A stretch of 64,000 nt of DNA from the NCBI RefSeq assembly GCF_021462225.1, contig NC_061798.1:20606820-20670819 (forward strand). The letters run 5' to 3'. Under the pieces are notes generated by a model that searched no databases, was not told where the DNA came from, and saw only the letters and a program-made list of their open reading frames with translations. Origin of the DNA: Girardinichthys multiradiatus. Its lineage: Eukaryota > Chordata > Actinopteri > Cyprinodontiformes > Goodeidae. Positions 1 to 9,998 of the stretch are shown here, in pieces. Positions within the stretch are counted from its first letter, which is position 1; each line of letters begins with the position of its first letter. The position numbers and the translations under genes were made by a program.

Positions 1-2
1 TC

Positions 3-665
3 AAGCCACTTTTGAACCAGAAACAGCGGCAGAAGCGCCTGACCTGGGCTACAGAGAAGCAGCACTGGACTGTTGCTCAGTGGTCCAAAGTACTTTTTTC
101 GGATGAAAGCAAATTCTGCATGTCATTCGGAAATCAAGGTGCCAGAGTCTGGAGGAAGACTGGGGAGAAGGAAATGCCAAAATGCCAGAAGTCCAGTGTC
201 AAGTACCCACAGTCAGTGATGGTCTGGGGTGCCTTGTCAGCTGCTGGTGTTGGTCCACTGTGTTTTATCAAGGGCAGGGTCAATGCAGCTGGCTATCAGG
301 AGATTTTGGAGCACTTCATGCTTCCATCTGCTGAAAAGCTTTATGGAGATGAAGATTTCATTTTTCAGCACGACCTGGCACCTGATCACAGTGCCAAAAC
401 CACTGGTAAATGGTTTACTGACCATGGTATCACTGTGCTCAATTGGCCTGCCAACTCTCCTGACCTGAACCCCATAGAGAATCTGTGGGATATTGTGAAG
501 AGAACGTTGAGAGACTCAAGACCCAACACTCTGGATGAGCTAAAGGCCGCTATCGAAGCATCCTGGGCCTCCATAAGACCTCAGCAGTGCCACAGGCTGA
601 TTGCCTCCATGCCACGCCGCATTGAAGCAGTCATTTCTGCAAAAGGATTCCCGACCAAGTATTGA
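3..665 (+). CDS. Tc1-like transposase, C-terminal part (family A copy 1)
   Basis: The reading frame is open from the window edge to TGA at 663-665 and encodes the catalytic half of a DD34E transposase, which cuts and rejoins DNA at TA sites. The first Asp is in the motif LFSDESKF, the second in FQHDLAP, and the Glu in SPDLNPIENLW, 34 residues after the second Asp. Relative to the other copies it has D for A in the APAH motif (APDH), L for V in the WGA-V-SAAG stretch, and G for S before YQEILE. The APDH change sits four residues after the catalytic Asp and may weaken activity (inference). The true start is outside the window; the internal ATG at 12 is not the native start. Confidence 0.93.
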   Translation, partial: KPLLNQKQRQKRLTWATEKQHWTVAQWSKVLFSDESKFCMSFGNQGARVWRKTGEKEMPKCQKSSVKYPQSVMVWGALSAAGVGPLCFIKGRVNAAGYQEILEHFMLPSAEKLYGDEDFIFQHDLAPDHSAKTTGKWFTDHGITVLNWPANSPDLNPIENLWDIVKRTLRDSRPNTLDELKAAIEASWASIRPQQCHRLIASMPRRIEAVISAKGFPTKY

Positions 666-742
666 GTGCATAACTGTACATGATTATTTGAAGGTTGATG
701 TTTTTTGTATTAAAAACACTTTTCTTTTATTGGTCGGATGAA

Positions 743-942
743 ATATGCTAATTTTGTGAGATAGGAATTTTGGGTTTTCATGAGCTGTATGCCAAAATCA
801 TCCGTATTAAGACAATAAAAGACCTGAAATATTTCAGTTAGTGTGCAATGAATCTAAAATATATGAATGTTAAATTTTCATCATGACATTATGGAAAATA
901 ATGAACTTTATCACAATATGCTAATATTTTGAGAAGGACCTG
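743..942. repeat. Right terminal inverted repeat of family A copy 1
   Basis: This 200-bp stretch is the reverse complement of the left repeats at 38187-38386 and 61850-62049 apart from scattered mismatches. It is bounded by TA at 943-944. Confidence 0.9.
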
Positions 943-944
943 TA

Positions 945-1258
945 TTAACAATTTCAGGAGTAAAAAACAGAAAAATGAACAGAATAGCTGATATAGTACC
1001 AAACGAATATTCTGTCGTCAGGTCAAACACTGTCTTTTGTATAGTAATAACAACAAACACAACACTAGAGGCTGCCTTGTGCTCACTTAAACATGTCTAA
1101 TTAATTCAAGGAGGGCGGTGTTCCTCTTTGCTGTTGCTAAATGTTTGCTCAGAAGGAGTGATTCCAGCAAGGTCCATAACGATGCCATCGGCTGGGCTTT
1201 TAAGAGAGATTTTAACCTATGGGTGATTAGCTGAATTGGACTGAACTTTGTACATATA
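945..1258. other. Intronic stretch, nothing recognised
   Basis: AT-rich intron 2 sequence of the rims1-like gene, between two transposon remnants. No coding signature or repeat was recognised by eye. Confidence 0.5.
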
Positions 1259-1676
1259 CACTACCGGTCAAATGATTTTGATACACTTTCTCATTTAATG
1301 GGTATCTTTATTTTCATGACTATCTACATTGTAGATTCTCACCAAAGGCATCAAAACTGAATAAACACACATGGAATTATATATTCAACAAAATGTGTAA
1401 AATAATTCTAAACATTTTTAGATTTTAGATTTTTCAAAACAGCAGTCCTTTGCTTTGATTACTCTCTCCATGAGCTTCATGAGGTAGTCACCTGAAATAG
1501 TTTTCCAAAGAGTCTTGAAACAACTTCCCAGAAGTTCATTGCGAGACGGCCAAAGGTTAATATTTCAGCTACTTTAAGGAACCTAATATATAACAGATTT
1601 ATAATTCTTTTACAATTTTTCTTTTGCTACATAATATGTGTTCATTTACAGTTTTGATGCCTTCAGTGAGAATCTA
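1259..1676. mobile_element. Fossil Tc1-like element with fold-back arms, interrupted by family B
   Basis: The segment starts near 'cactaccggtcaaatgatt', a typical outer end of a common fish Tc1-like element. Bases 1310-1360 (tgtagattctcac..aggcatcaaaact) recur inverted at 1650-1676 (agttttgatgccttcagtgagaatcta), so the two inverted-repeat arms survive with about 290 bp between them. The protein-like text in between ('tgagcttcatgaggtagtcacctgaaatag') matches the usual interior of this repeat. The right arm stops exactly at the TA where the next element begins. The outer part of that arm was not found beyond 2937, so it is probably lost or eroded. Confidence 0.7.
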
Positions 1677-2932
1677 CAGGGGTTGGACAATGAAACAGAA
1701 ACACCTGGTTTTAGATCACAATAATTTATTAGTATGGTGTAGGGCCTCCTTTTGCAGCCAATACAGCGTCAATTCGTCTTGGGAATGACATATACAAGTC
1801 CTGCACAGTGGTCAGAGCGATTTTAAGCCATTCTTCTTGCAGGATAGTGGCCAGGTCACTACGTGATACTGGTGGAGGAAAACGTTTCCTGACTCGCTCC
1901 TCCAAAACACCCCAAAGTGGCTCAATAATATTTAGATCTGGTGACTGTGCAGGCCATGGGAGATGTTCAACTTCACTTTCATGTTCATTAAACCAATCTT
2001 TCACCAGTCTTGCTGTGTGTATTGGTGCATTGTCATCCTGATACACGGCACCGCCTTCAGGATACAATGTTTGAACCATTGGATGCACATGGTCCTCAAG
2101 AATGGTTCGGTAGTCCTTGGCAGTGATGCACCCATCTAGCACAAGTATTGGGCCAAGGGAATGCCATGATATGGCAGCCCAAACCATCACTGATCCAACC
2201 CCATGCTTCACTCTGGGCATGCAACAGTCTGGGTGGTACGCTTCTTTGGGGCTTCTCCACACCGTAACTCTTCCGGATGTGGGGAAAACAGTAAAGGTGG
2301 ACTCATCAGAGAACAATACATGTTTCACATTGTCCACAGCCCAAGATTTGCGCTCCTTGCACCATTGAAACCAACGTTTGGCATTGGCATGAGTGACCAA
2401 AGGTTTGGCTATAGCAGCCTGGCCGTGTATATTGACCCTGTGGAGCTCCCGACTGACAGTTCTGGTGGAAACAGGAGAGTTGAGGTGCACATTTAATTCT
2501 GCCGTGATTTGGGCAGCCGTGGTTTTATGTTTTTTGGATAATATTCGGGTTAGCACCCGAACATCCCTTTCAGACAGCTTCCTCTTGCGTCCACAGTTAA
2601 TCCTGTTGGATGTGGTTCATCCTTCTTGGTGGTATGCTGACATTACCCTGGATACCGTGGCTCTTGATACATCACAAAGATTTGCTGTCTTGGTCACAGA
2701 TGCGCCAGCAAGACGTGCATCAACAATTTGTCCTCTTTTGAACTCTGGTATGTTACCCATAATGTTGTGTGCATTTCAATATTTTGAGCAAAACTGTGCT
2801 CTTACCCTGCTAATTGAACCTTCACACTCTGCTCTTACTGGTGCAATGTGCAATCAATGAAGACTGGCTACCAGGCTGGTCCAATGTAGCCATGAAACCT
2901 CCCACACTAAAATGACAGTTTCATTGTCCAAC

Positions 2933-2937
<5 letters not shown>
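1677..2937 (-). mobile_element. Full-length Tc1-like transposon, family B (DD36E-type spacing)
   Basis: The ends are inverted copies of CAGGGGTTGGACAATGAAAC: left at 1677 onwards, right at about 2915-2937. The left end is preceded by TA (1675-1676). The right end runs directly into a (TA)n tract, so the exact terminal base is ambiguous by one or two positions. Total length is about 1.26 kb, normal for Tc1. The transposase gene lies on the minus strand and fills most of the element. Confidence 0.92.
1729..2760 (-). pseudogene. Tc1-like transposase, one nonsense codon (family B)
   Basis: Read from ATG at 2758-2760 to TAA at 1729-1731, this is 344 codons with no frameshift and one in-frame TGA at 2617-2619 (codon 48). 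The N-terminus (starting MGNIPEFKRGQIVDARLAG) is a helix-turn-helix DNA-binding region, and a basic GRKRKLSERD segment follows the stop. The catalytic residues are D152 in LFSDEST, D243 in YQDDNAPIH and E280 in SPDLNIIEPLW. That puts 36 residues between the second Asp and the Glu, against 34 in family A. An open frame restarts at codon 69 (ATG at 2556) and would give 275 aa lacking the first helix-turn-helix, so it is unlikely to be active. The intact frame apart from one stop suggests a fairly recent death. Confidence 0.9.

Positions 2938-2976
<39 letters not shown>
2936..2976. repeat. (TA)n microsatellite
   Basis: An uninterrupted TA dinucleotide run of about 20 units abuts the right end of the family B transposon. 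Tc1 elements insert at TA, so the run may be the original target or an expansion of the target duplication. Confidence 0.97.
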
Positions 2977-2978
<2 letters not shown>

Positions 2979-3033
2979 CCCACCCCACACATGCATGGGG
3001 TGGGTTAGAACCCACCCCATGCATGTGTGGGTT
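2977..3033. repeat. Inverted repeat / hairpin at the end of an interspersed repeat
   Basis: The left arm at 2977-3006 and right arm at 3009-3033 are reverse complements over about 25 bp, apart from a 4-5 base insertion in the left arm. The spacer is only AG. The arm contains CACATGCATGGGGTGGGTT. Confidence 0.9.
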
Positions 3034-3270
3034 CTAACCGGGTACTCCAGCTTCCTCCCACAGTCCAAAGACATGCCTGTTAGGTTAATTGGTCACCCTA
3101 AATTGCCCTTAGGTGTATGAATGAGTGTGTGCATGGTTGTTTGTGTGTTGCCCTGTGATGGACTGGCGACCTGTCCAGGGTGTACCCTGCCTCTCGCCCA
3201 TAGACTGCTGGAGATAGGCACCAGCTCCCCCGCGACCCACTATGGAATAAGCGGTAGAAAATGACTATAT
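3009..3270 (-). repeat. Teleost interspersed repeat, copy a
   Basis: On the minus strand this matches the repeats at 7266, 22080, 36335 and 41812. The shared blocks, in order, are: taccgcttattcca; gtcgcggg-gagctggtgcc; gcgagaggcagggtacac; tggacaggtcgccagtcc; gggcaatttag; and cagtctgtgggaggaag. It is a high-copy fish repeat. I cannot assign its class with certainty. Confidence 0.85.
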
Positions 3271-3383
3271 ATATTTATATATATATACACAGAGACAGAC
3301 AGACACACAGGTTGTAATGCTCTTTTAGTACAGATACAGATACATCTGCAATAAGCATTTTATTAATAAAACACTTAATATAA

Positions 3384-3422
<39 letters not shown>

Positions 3423-4235
3423 GTAAGGCACTATTTTCCTTTCTTTTCATTAGTGCCTTTCCTTGACTTTCCTTTTTTCCTTATAAATTTAATTTGTCTC
3501 TCTTCATCGTACGACTCGGAAGACTACACCTGTCTGGTTTGACAAATGAAGAGAACACACATCTGTCATTCAAAAGTCTGTACCTAATTCCAACCCCCTT
3601 CCTCTCCCACCCACACATTTCCTCTGTACATCTGCTAACTAAATTGTGACTCCAGCAGTTCTGCTTTCAGCAGAGATGCTTTCATTCAAGCCTCGAAGGA
3701 AGTGAGCATCAGCTTTCCATAAAGGGCAAGAATGGATGGGCACCATGAGGCTGACAGATCAGTGGGGAGAGGACAGTTTGCTCCCTGAGTGTGTAGACCT
3801 AGTCTTCAACACACAACCAGACAGCATGATATATGAGGCAGCGGCAGACCGAGTGGTAAATCCTGAATGGTGGGAAGAAAGACGACTGCAAAAGACATAA
3901 TGCTCCATTTCTCTTAATAAGGCAGTAGATCAAATCTGCAAGCAGGAAGCACAGTCAGGGGGGGGAATCGACTGAAAGCACAACAGCACATCTGGTGAGG
4001 CCATAAATCAACGTGAGTTTTTCATTTCTTTTTCATCTGACATGGAGACGACTTATAACTCTTCTTTACATAAGAACTCTCGACACAAAAAATAATGACC
4101 ATATAATGAGAGTAAAAATAGGACAAAAAACTTTATGTAATTGGCCTTTGTATTCTGTCATGACGTCCTTGGGTTCAGAGGTATCTGGGCAAGACTGTTG
4201 CTTATTAGAAATGTAGACTGTGGTCAGAAAAATCT
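3271..4235. other. Intronic stretch with microsatellites
   Basis: The stretch contains a short TA/AC-rich patch at 3264-3310 and a (TTA)n/(ATT)n run at 3383-3421. The rest is unremarkable intron 2 sequence of the rims1-like gene. No coding signature was recognised. Confidence 0.6.
3383..3421. repeat. (ATT)n microsatellite
   Basis: About 13 uninterrupted ATT units. Confidence 0.95.
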
Positions 4236-4470
4236 GTATTCCAGATCTGTTTGGACACCATGTGCTCTAGACCAAAGACAAAAAGGACCACAAAGACTTT
4301 TATTTCTTTTATATGGAGTTTTATCAGTGTCTTTAGCATTTCTGAGATGGTGGCACCAATGCAGAAAAGCATGGCAGAAATTTTAGAGCAACATATGCTA
4401 CCTTCTGAACCACATTTTCTTCAGCACAGTGCCAGAATGTCTTTTAAGGTATTTTATAAAGGAATGGTAT
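4236..4470 (+). mobile_element. Possible Tc1 transposase fossil
   Basis: One frame reads MQKSMAEILEQHMLPS then HFLQHSARMS. This resembles the YQEILEHFMLPS ... FIFQHDLAPAHSAK block of family A, with the second catalytic Asp lost and about 12 residues missing between the two parts. The match is short, so this is a tentative call. Confidence 0.35.
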
Positions 4471-7264
4471 ATTAGGAAGAGGGCAAATCTAAGATTGGCA
4501 AATAATGCTCATGATATAAAGCATAAAATATATTCAGTTTTAAGACGCAAAGAGTTGAAAGTCTAAATTTATTTTCCCTAATTCTGAATTGCAGTTAAAA
4601 ACAAGAATGTGGTAATTAACTATTCAACACTTTAGCCTTAAGTCGCAGGAATTAGATGATAACGTTCTTACCAGATAATTTCCCAGGCTGAAAGAGAAAC
4701 TATGAAATGATCAAAGCCTCTGCACTTTCTCCACAGATACTCCCAAATCTGGCTGGACCACTCCAGAATGTTAATATTATTTCCAGTAAGAAGAAACATG
4801 TTGATAAAATTAAAAGATTATTTTTAAACCTAAATATGCCAAGGGCATGAATAATTTTAAGTTCAACTATATGCCTAGTGCGAACTTCAATGACTGTTTT
4901 TAATTGAAATAAATGTGGGCTTTTTTTCTTCTTAGCAAAGACCACCATTAATCTAACTCTTTGGTAGCTCCTGAAAGAGTCACTGACACTTCTGAATAGA
5001 GCAAGTTCAAAAAGGAGTATGATGCTACCGATATGCTTTGCCCTTTATTTGTCTCGGTTTCTTTTAACTTATTGCTCTAACTGTAGATGTTGACAAATTT
5101 GGGTCAGTCACAATTTTCTTGTAGCCATTCTTGACTTATGAAGATGAACACACATCTTCATTACTTAAATAGCACGTTTTCTCGTCTTTCGCATTTTGGG
5201 AAGTTTTTTGTGTTTTGCACCATATTTATACCCTAAAGAAATAGAAAGTCGTGGATTGTAATTTAAAATCTCCTCAATGCTTTATTAGGTTAAAACGTAA
5301 AATATAAATTGAAACATTCTTCAGTTACTGTACATTTATCTTGAAAGGGATTCTTAGGGCTTCCAAAAATTGTGGAACTAGTGATTTTGTTAGCAAAAAA
5401 TATTTATTTAGGTGGGCTTTATTGTTTTCCCTAATAAATAAAAATTAAAGTGTAGATGTTTCTAAATTTTCAGGTTGAGATAATTGTATTTAAAAAATAT
5501 AATGCATTGTAAGGCCTTTAATGCACTAACAACACGTGGTGGTGTTAAAAAACATTTAATCCAATAAATGACTCTGAGTCATTTATGATTTTTACTGGAA
5601 ACATATGTGGACCTTTGTGGTCACATCTTAGAATTTTGTTTGCCACACGATCACATCGTTTTAAAATAATGTGACAGCAGATGTGTAGGGAGAAAACAGT
5701 AAAAGGACCACGCAACAGAAGGGTGTTAAATGGAGACATACAGTGGACAGGAACTATAGGAGTTTCATGGAGGCATCTGAAGTGGATGAGAACATAGGGG
5801 CAGAGTGTGAGCAGAGAAGGTTGGTCAGCCAGTACTGACAAACATAACTACGGTTATGCAGTGCATAGTGCAGTCTGGGAAATGCAGCGTCAGCTTCAAG
5901 CAGAAAGTAAGAAAGATTTTCTGTGGATGTCTCTGTGAGTGCATCCTTACTCTCACCACCCACCATAAATTTATTCAAACATGGCAAGATACATAAAATT
6001 GGCTGGTAAGCAAAAAGCCTGCCCAAACACAACTATAGAAACACTAAATTATGACTCATTAAGGAATCTGATCATAAATTACTCATAAACAATAGTCTGG
6101 GTAACAGAAGACCGTAATTTTAGAACAAATCTTTTTACACTGAGACCAGAAGATATGTGTTTAGAACCCAGTATTTGTATGCCCTCCACTGGGAGGCAGT
6201 GCTCCTCTACAAAGGAGATGGATTGTCAGCAGTTAGTTCTCTTTCTGGGAGCCATCTGGAGCTCACATTAAACACACATAAACAAACAATGAGCCATTAA
6301 GAAGCAACAACACCAGCGAAAACAAGGCAGTTTGACAAAAAGGGGTAAGTAACATATATCGGCTTCCTCACACACACCACAGTTAGTTAAGGGTTGCTCT
6401 CAGAATGAGGGCGGTCTTTTAAACCACAGCATTTTAATACTACATCGTTTATGGCCATTGAGTAATATAAGTTGATTTCAGTGGTCAAATGAACAACAAA
6501 CTGCCCAGTTTAGTTTTTACCTGATTTAACTAACTATTTTTGTTCAGTATTCACCAATCTCCACCTGAAACAGATGGCAGTCTCAACTTAACCAGCCCAA
6601 ATCTTTCAATAATCATAAAGTAGCGGATTCCCAATTCCAAACAGTTTTACTGCTTTTGGAAATGTACTTAATTGCTTACAGTGGATTAAAAACAGACAGT
6701 CTATACACACATTCAGATGCCATTGTTTTGGATGTAACAAAACGATACAAAGATATATAAATTCAGAGGTTTTTGTACTTTTAATGTGAGATACATCCTA
6801 TTTTGTTGAACTGAAAAAATACAAAACTGCAAAAAATAAAAAAGCTGCAACAAACTTGTTGAACAAGTGTGGACACCCTTTAACCAACACATTTTGTTTC
6901 AGTTCCAGAATTCAGTGTTTTAGAGTCCACACCTGCTATCAGTTATCTAGAATCTGGTTAACTGTTTAAGAAAAAATCAGCTTCCTTCGTAGAGCAGTCA
7001 GGGAATTGGTACAAAAACCCCACAATATATATCAATAAATGTGCTGACAATAATAAAAAAATATGGAAGAACAGTGACATTACTACAACTGGATATTCCT
7101 CCATATTTCTTTGTCCTTGCTTACACTTGTCATATTTTCATACATAAAAACTGAGGATGGAAATTGATCAAAGAGGATGCCAGGAGCCCAACAGCACAGT
7201 GAATGAGCTGCGGGACCATATCTGGTGAGCAGTGGTTGGGTTCTAAGTATGGAAACCATCTCTT
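4471..7264. other. Intronic stretch, nothing firm recognised
   Basis: AT-rich intron 2 sequence. The part around 6700-7030 ('gtgtggacaccctttaaccaacacattttg') has the style of a degraded DNA transposon end, but no partner repeat was found. Longer open frames at 5545-5841 and 5754-6032 (minus) have no recognisable protein similarity. Confidence 0.5.
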
Positions 7265-7450
7265 GAATTTCATCCATCCATCCATTCATCCATTTTCTAT
7301 ACTTGTTTCTTCTGTACAGGGTCACAGGGAAGCTGGTGCCTATGTCCAGTAGTTTACAGGCGAGAGATGGGGTACACCCTGGACAGGTCGCTAGTCCATC
7401 TCAGGGCAAATAACCATGCACACATCCATTTATACCTAAGGGCAATTTAA
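7265..7450 (+). repeat. Teleost interspersed repeat, copy b (truncated)
   Basis: It begins with a (CATC)n-like stretch (tccatccatccattcatcc) and continues through ttctgtacagggtcacag, gctggtgcctatgtccag, gcgagagatggggtacac and ctaagggcaattta. It is the same family as 3009-3270 in opposite orientation, and the 3' part is missing. Confidence 0.85.
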
Positions 7451-8230
7451 CCAACCAAGTGCAAGCCAATAGCACAAACCTACATTACAAATAAAACATC
7501 CAAATCTGGTTAAAATCTCTCAAAACACTGTACAAGAATGTGTTACAGTCTGATAAAATATTACCAAATCACCATACTAATAGACTCCTACCAAATAAGA
7601 CTGAAATTGAAAGAGGTTTCAGAAAGGAATTTTTAAAGGATGTGCACACTTACGCAAACAGATTGTTGCAGTTCTTTTAGTTATTTTCCCTTGAACATAC
7701 TTGTTTGTTTTTCAGTAGATTTATACAGGTCAATGTAAAAATGGGTGATTTTTTTATGAGGCTGTTTAGCCTTTAATCTACTCTATATCAGATAATGCAA
7801 AAAATAGGTTAACAGTAAAAGTAAAACAAACTTTCCTTTAAAGAAAAGGCATTATATGTGTGAGGTACTTCAAAAAGAACAGGAAATACCTTTAGGGAAT
7901 TAAATGATACAGCCAGCTGTACACCAAAATGACATGAAGGATCACTCACTGTGGCTGAAGACATGAACAGACCACTCTCATTCTGGTGATCTGATCTGAA
8001 CCTGTGTCTTATTTTTTTTTAGGATCTGCACTTTTCACAGTCCAACAACTTCAGCTTTTAACACACTATGTAAACGCAGTGAAAAGGGGGTAAGAATGAT
8101 AAATTAGTGTCATTCTGAGTCAGAGTGCTAAATCAAAGAAAAGGTGCAGCTACTTGCCCCACCTATACAATAATATACAGTGATTTTTAAGTTACTGGGC
8201 TATTACATGCCATGCTAGAAAGACAGTGAA
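7451..8230. other. Intronic stretch, nothing recognised
   Basis: AT-rich intron 2 sequence without identifiable coding or repeat structure. Confidence 0.5.
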
Positions 8231-8231
8231 A

Positions 8232-8381
8232 CGAAGTAAAACAAATTTGATTAATATAATAATACATTTCTTGACTTTTGTTCATGTATAGCAAAAACAG
8301 TTGAATCGAAGTAAAACAAATTTGATTAATATAATAATAAATTTCTTCACTTTTGTTCATGTATAGCAAAAACAGTTGAAT
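8232..8381. repeat. Direct tandem duplication, 2 x 75 bp
   Basis: Unit 1 (8232-8306) and unit 2 (8307-8381) both begin cgaagtaaaacaaatttgat and end gcaaaaacagttgaat. They differ at only about two positions, so the duplication is recent. Confidence 0.95.
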
Positions 8382-8524
8382 CTACTGGAAATAAATAATT
8401 ATTACCACCACTACTGAAGGGTCAACAGAACGAGGGCAATACACAAAAACCTGTAAATAAAAATAGAAATCAGAGCAAACATTTTCTGTAAAATACATTC
8501 AAAACCCAGAGCAAATCTGAGAAA

Positions 8525-9998
8525 GGCATCAAAAAGGCCAATTCAGGCTATAGGACCTGGGCAGCAACAACAGCAGACAGGTGTGGCAGGGGAACCAGCA
8601 TCTTACCAACTACAAGACCAACATCAGTGATGCTGACAGTGAAGCCTCGCTGGCAGAGAAGTTGAACCTCTTCTTTGCTGCTTTCTGGTGGTGCCACCAC
8701 AGCCAGCTGCACTACGTCCTGCAGCCCACAGCACACTGCAGGCTGTCAAACTGAGGAAGGCTGCTGGACCTGACAGTATCCTGGGACAGGTGCTGAGGGA
8801 CTGTGCTGACCAGCTGGCAGGAGTCCTCACCAGGATTTTAAACCTTTCCTTTTCCCAATCCACTGCCCCATCCAGTCTGAAATCCTCCATCATTGTGCCC
8901 CTGTCAAAGAAACCCCACATTTTCAGCCTTAATGGCTACTGAACAGTTGCACTGACACCACTGGTCATGAAATGCTTTGAACATCTGGTAAGGGCTCACT
9001 TCACATCACTCCACCCCAAACGTTTTGATCCCCACAAGTTTGCCTACAGGGCTAATGGTTTCTGTTGGGTTGCAGACAGAGGGTCATTCTGGGTCAACAT
9101 ACATCTTCATCCTCATTACCAGCTGTCCACACCCTCAACACCTACGAATTGCAACCCCACACAACGCTACAACACCATTGTCAAGTTCGCAGATGAGACC
9201 ACAATGGTGGGGCGCATGTCTGGTGGGATACGTCTGAGGTGGAGCGACTGACAATGTGGTGCACAAAGAACAGCTTGCTGCTCTACATCTCCAAGCCCAA
9301 GGAGATAATAGTGGACTATAGGAAAAAGAGGATGGACATTTCACCACTGATCAGTGGGGACTGTGTGTAGAGGGTGGCTGACTTCCGCTTTCTGGGAGTC
9401 CATATTGAGGGGACCTGACCTGAAGCACGAACACCTCTGAGCTGCAGGCCCTGCAGAGACTGTACTTTCTGGGGGTGCTGTGGATGAATAACATCACACA
9501 CAAACCGCTGGTGCCCTTCGGTGTGTAGTACACCAGGTGTACAGCAGTTTAGAGGAAAGTGCTCCAGAGGGTAATTAATGCACTCCATAAGATTGTTGGC
9601 AGCCCTCTACTCACGCTTGAAGAACTTCACATGTTCCTGCTGTCTCCAAAAAGCCCATAACATCATAAAGGACACTTCTCAACCGGGTCAGGCTCTGTTT
9701 GAACTGTTACCATCAGGCAGACCCTACAGATAAATTAAAGCAACGACAAGCAGATTCAACAACAGTTTCTATCCAACAGCAAAAGCTAAGCTTAACACAG
9801 CCTGAATGTAAAGGAGATGCAGTAATAGGAATACGCAATCAGTATGAATGTGTGTGCATGAGTTTTATTTTATGTTTTTAATAACTACTTAATCTTTTCT
9901 ATTTTACATAAATTAGTAATTGCTTATGCACTGACCAGATAGCATTTTTTTCTCAGTTTCCTTGTGACAATGACAATAAAGGATATTATGATTAAAAA
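8525..9998 (+). pseudogene. LINE (non-LTR retrotransposon) reverse transcriptase fossil with 3' end
   Basis: Broken frames read typical LINE text. KLRKAAGPDSILGQVLRDCADQ, SFSQSTAPSSLKSSIIVPL and VMKCFEHLVRAHFTSLHP belong to the reverse transcriptase fingers/palm. DPHKFAYRANGF is then joined directly to IVKFADETTMVG, where FADE stands for the usual FADD catalytic box. The intervening palm segment is deleted. Downstream pieces (TKNSLLLYISKPKEIIVDYRKK, FRFLGVHIEGT) carry stops at 8941-8943 and 9249-9251, plus frameshifts. The 3' end has 'tgacaatgacaataaagg' near 9970. The layout resembles CR1/L2/Rex1-type fish LINEs; the exact clade is not certain. Confidence 0.85.

Larger units (their letters stand above)
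1..942 (+). mobile_element. Tc1-like transposon, family A copy 1 (left part outside window)
   Basis: This is the right portion of a Tc1/mariner DNA transposon. Its sequence matches the copies at 38187-39796 and 61850-63417 almost base for base; base 1 corresponds to base 38855 of the second copy. The right terminal inverted repeat is 743-942, ends in ...GGACCTG, and is followed by the TA target duplication at 943-944. The left half, with the left repeat and the DNA-binding domain, lies before the window. The element sits in intron 2 of the rims1-like gene, in the opposite orientation to that gene. Confidence 0.95.
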
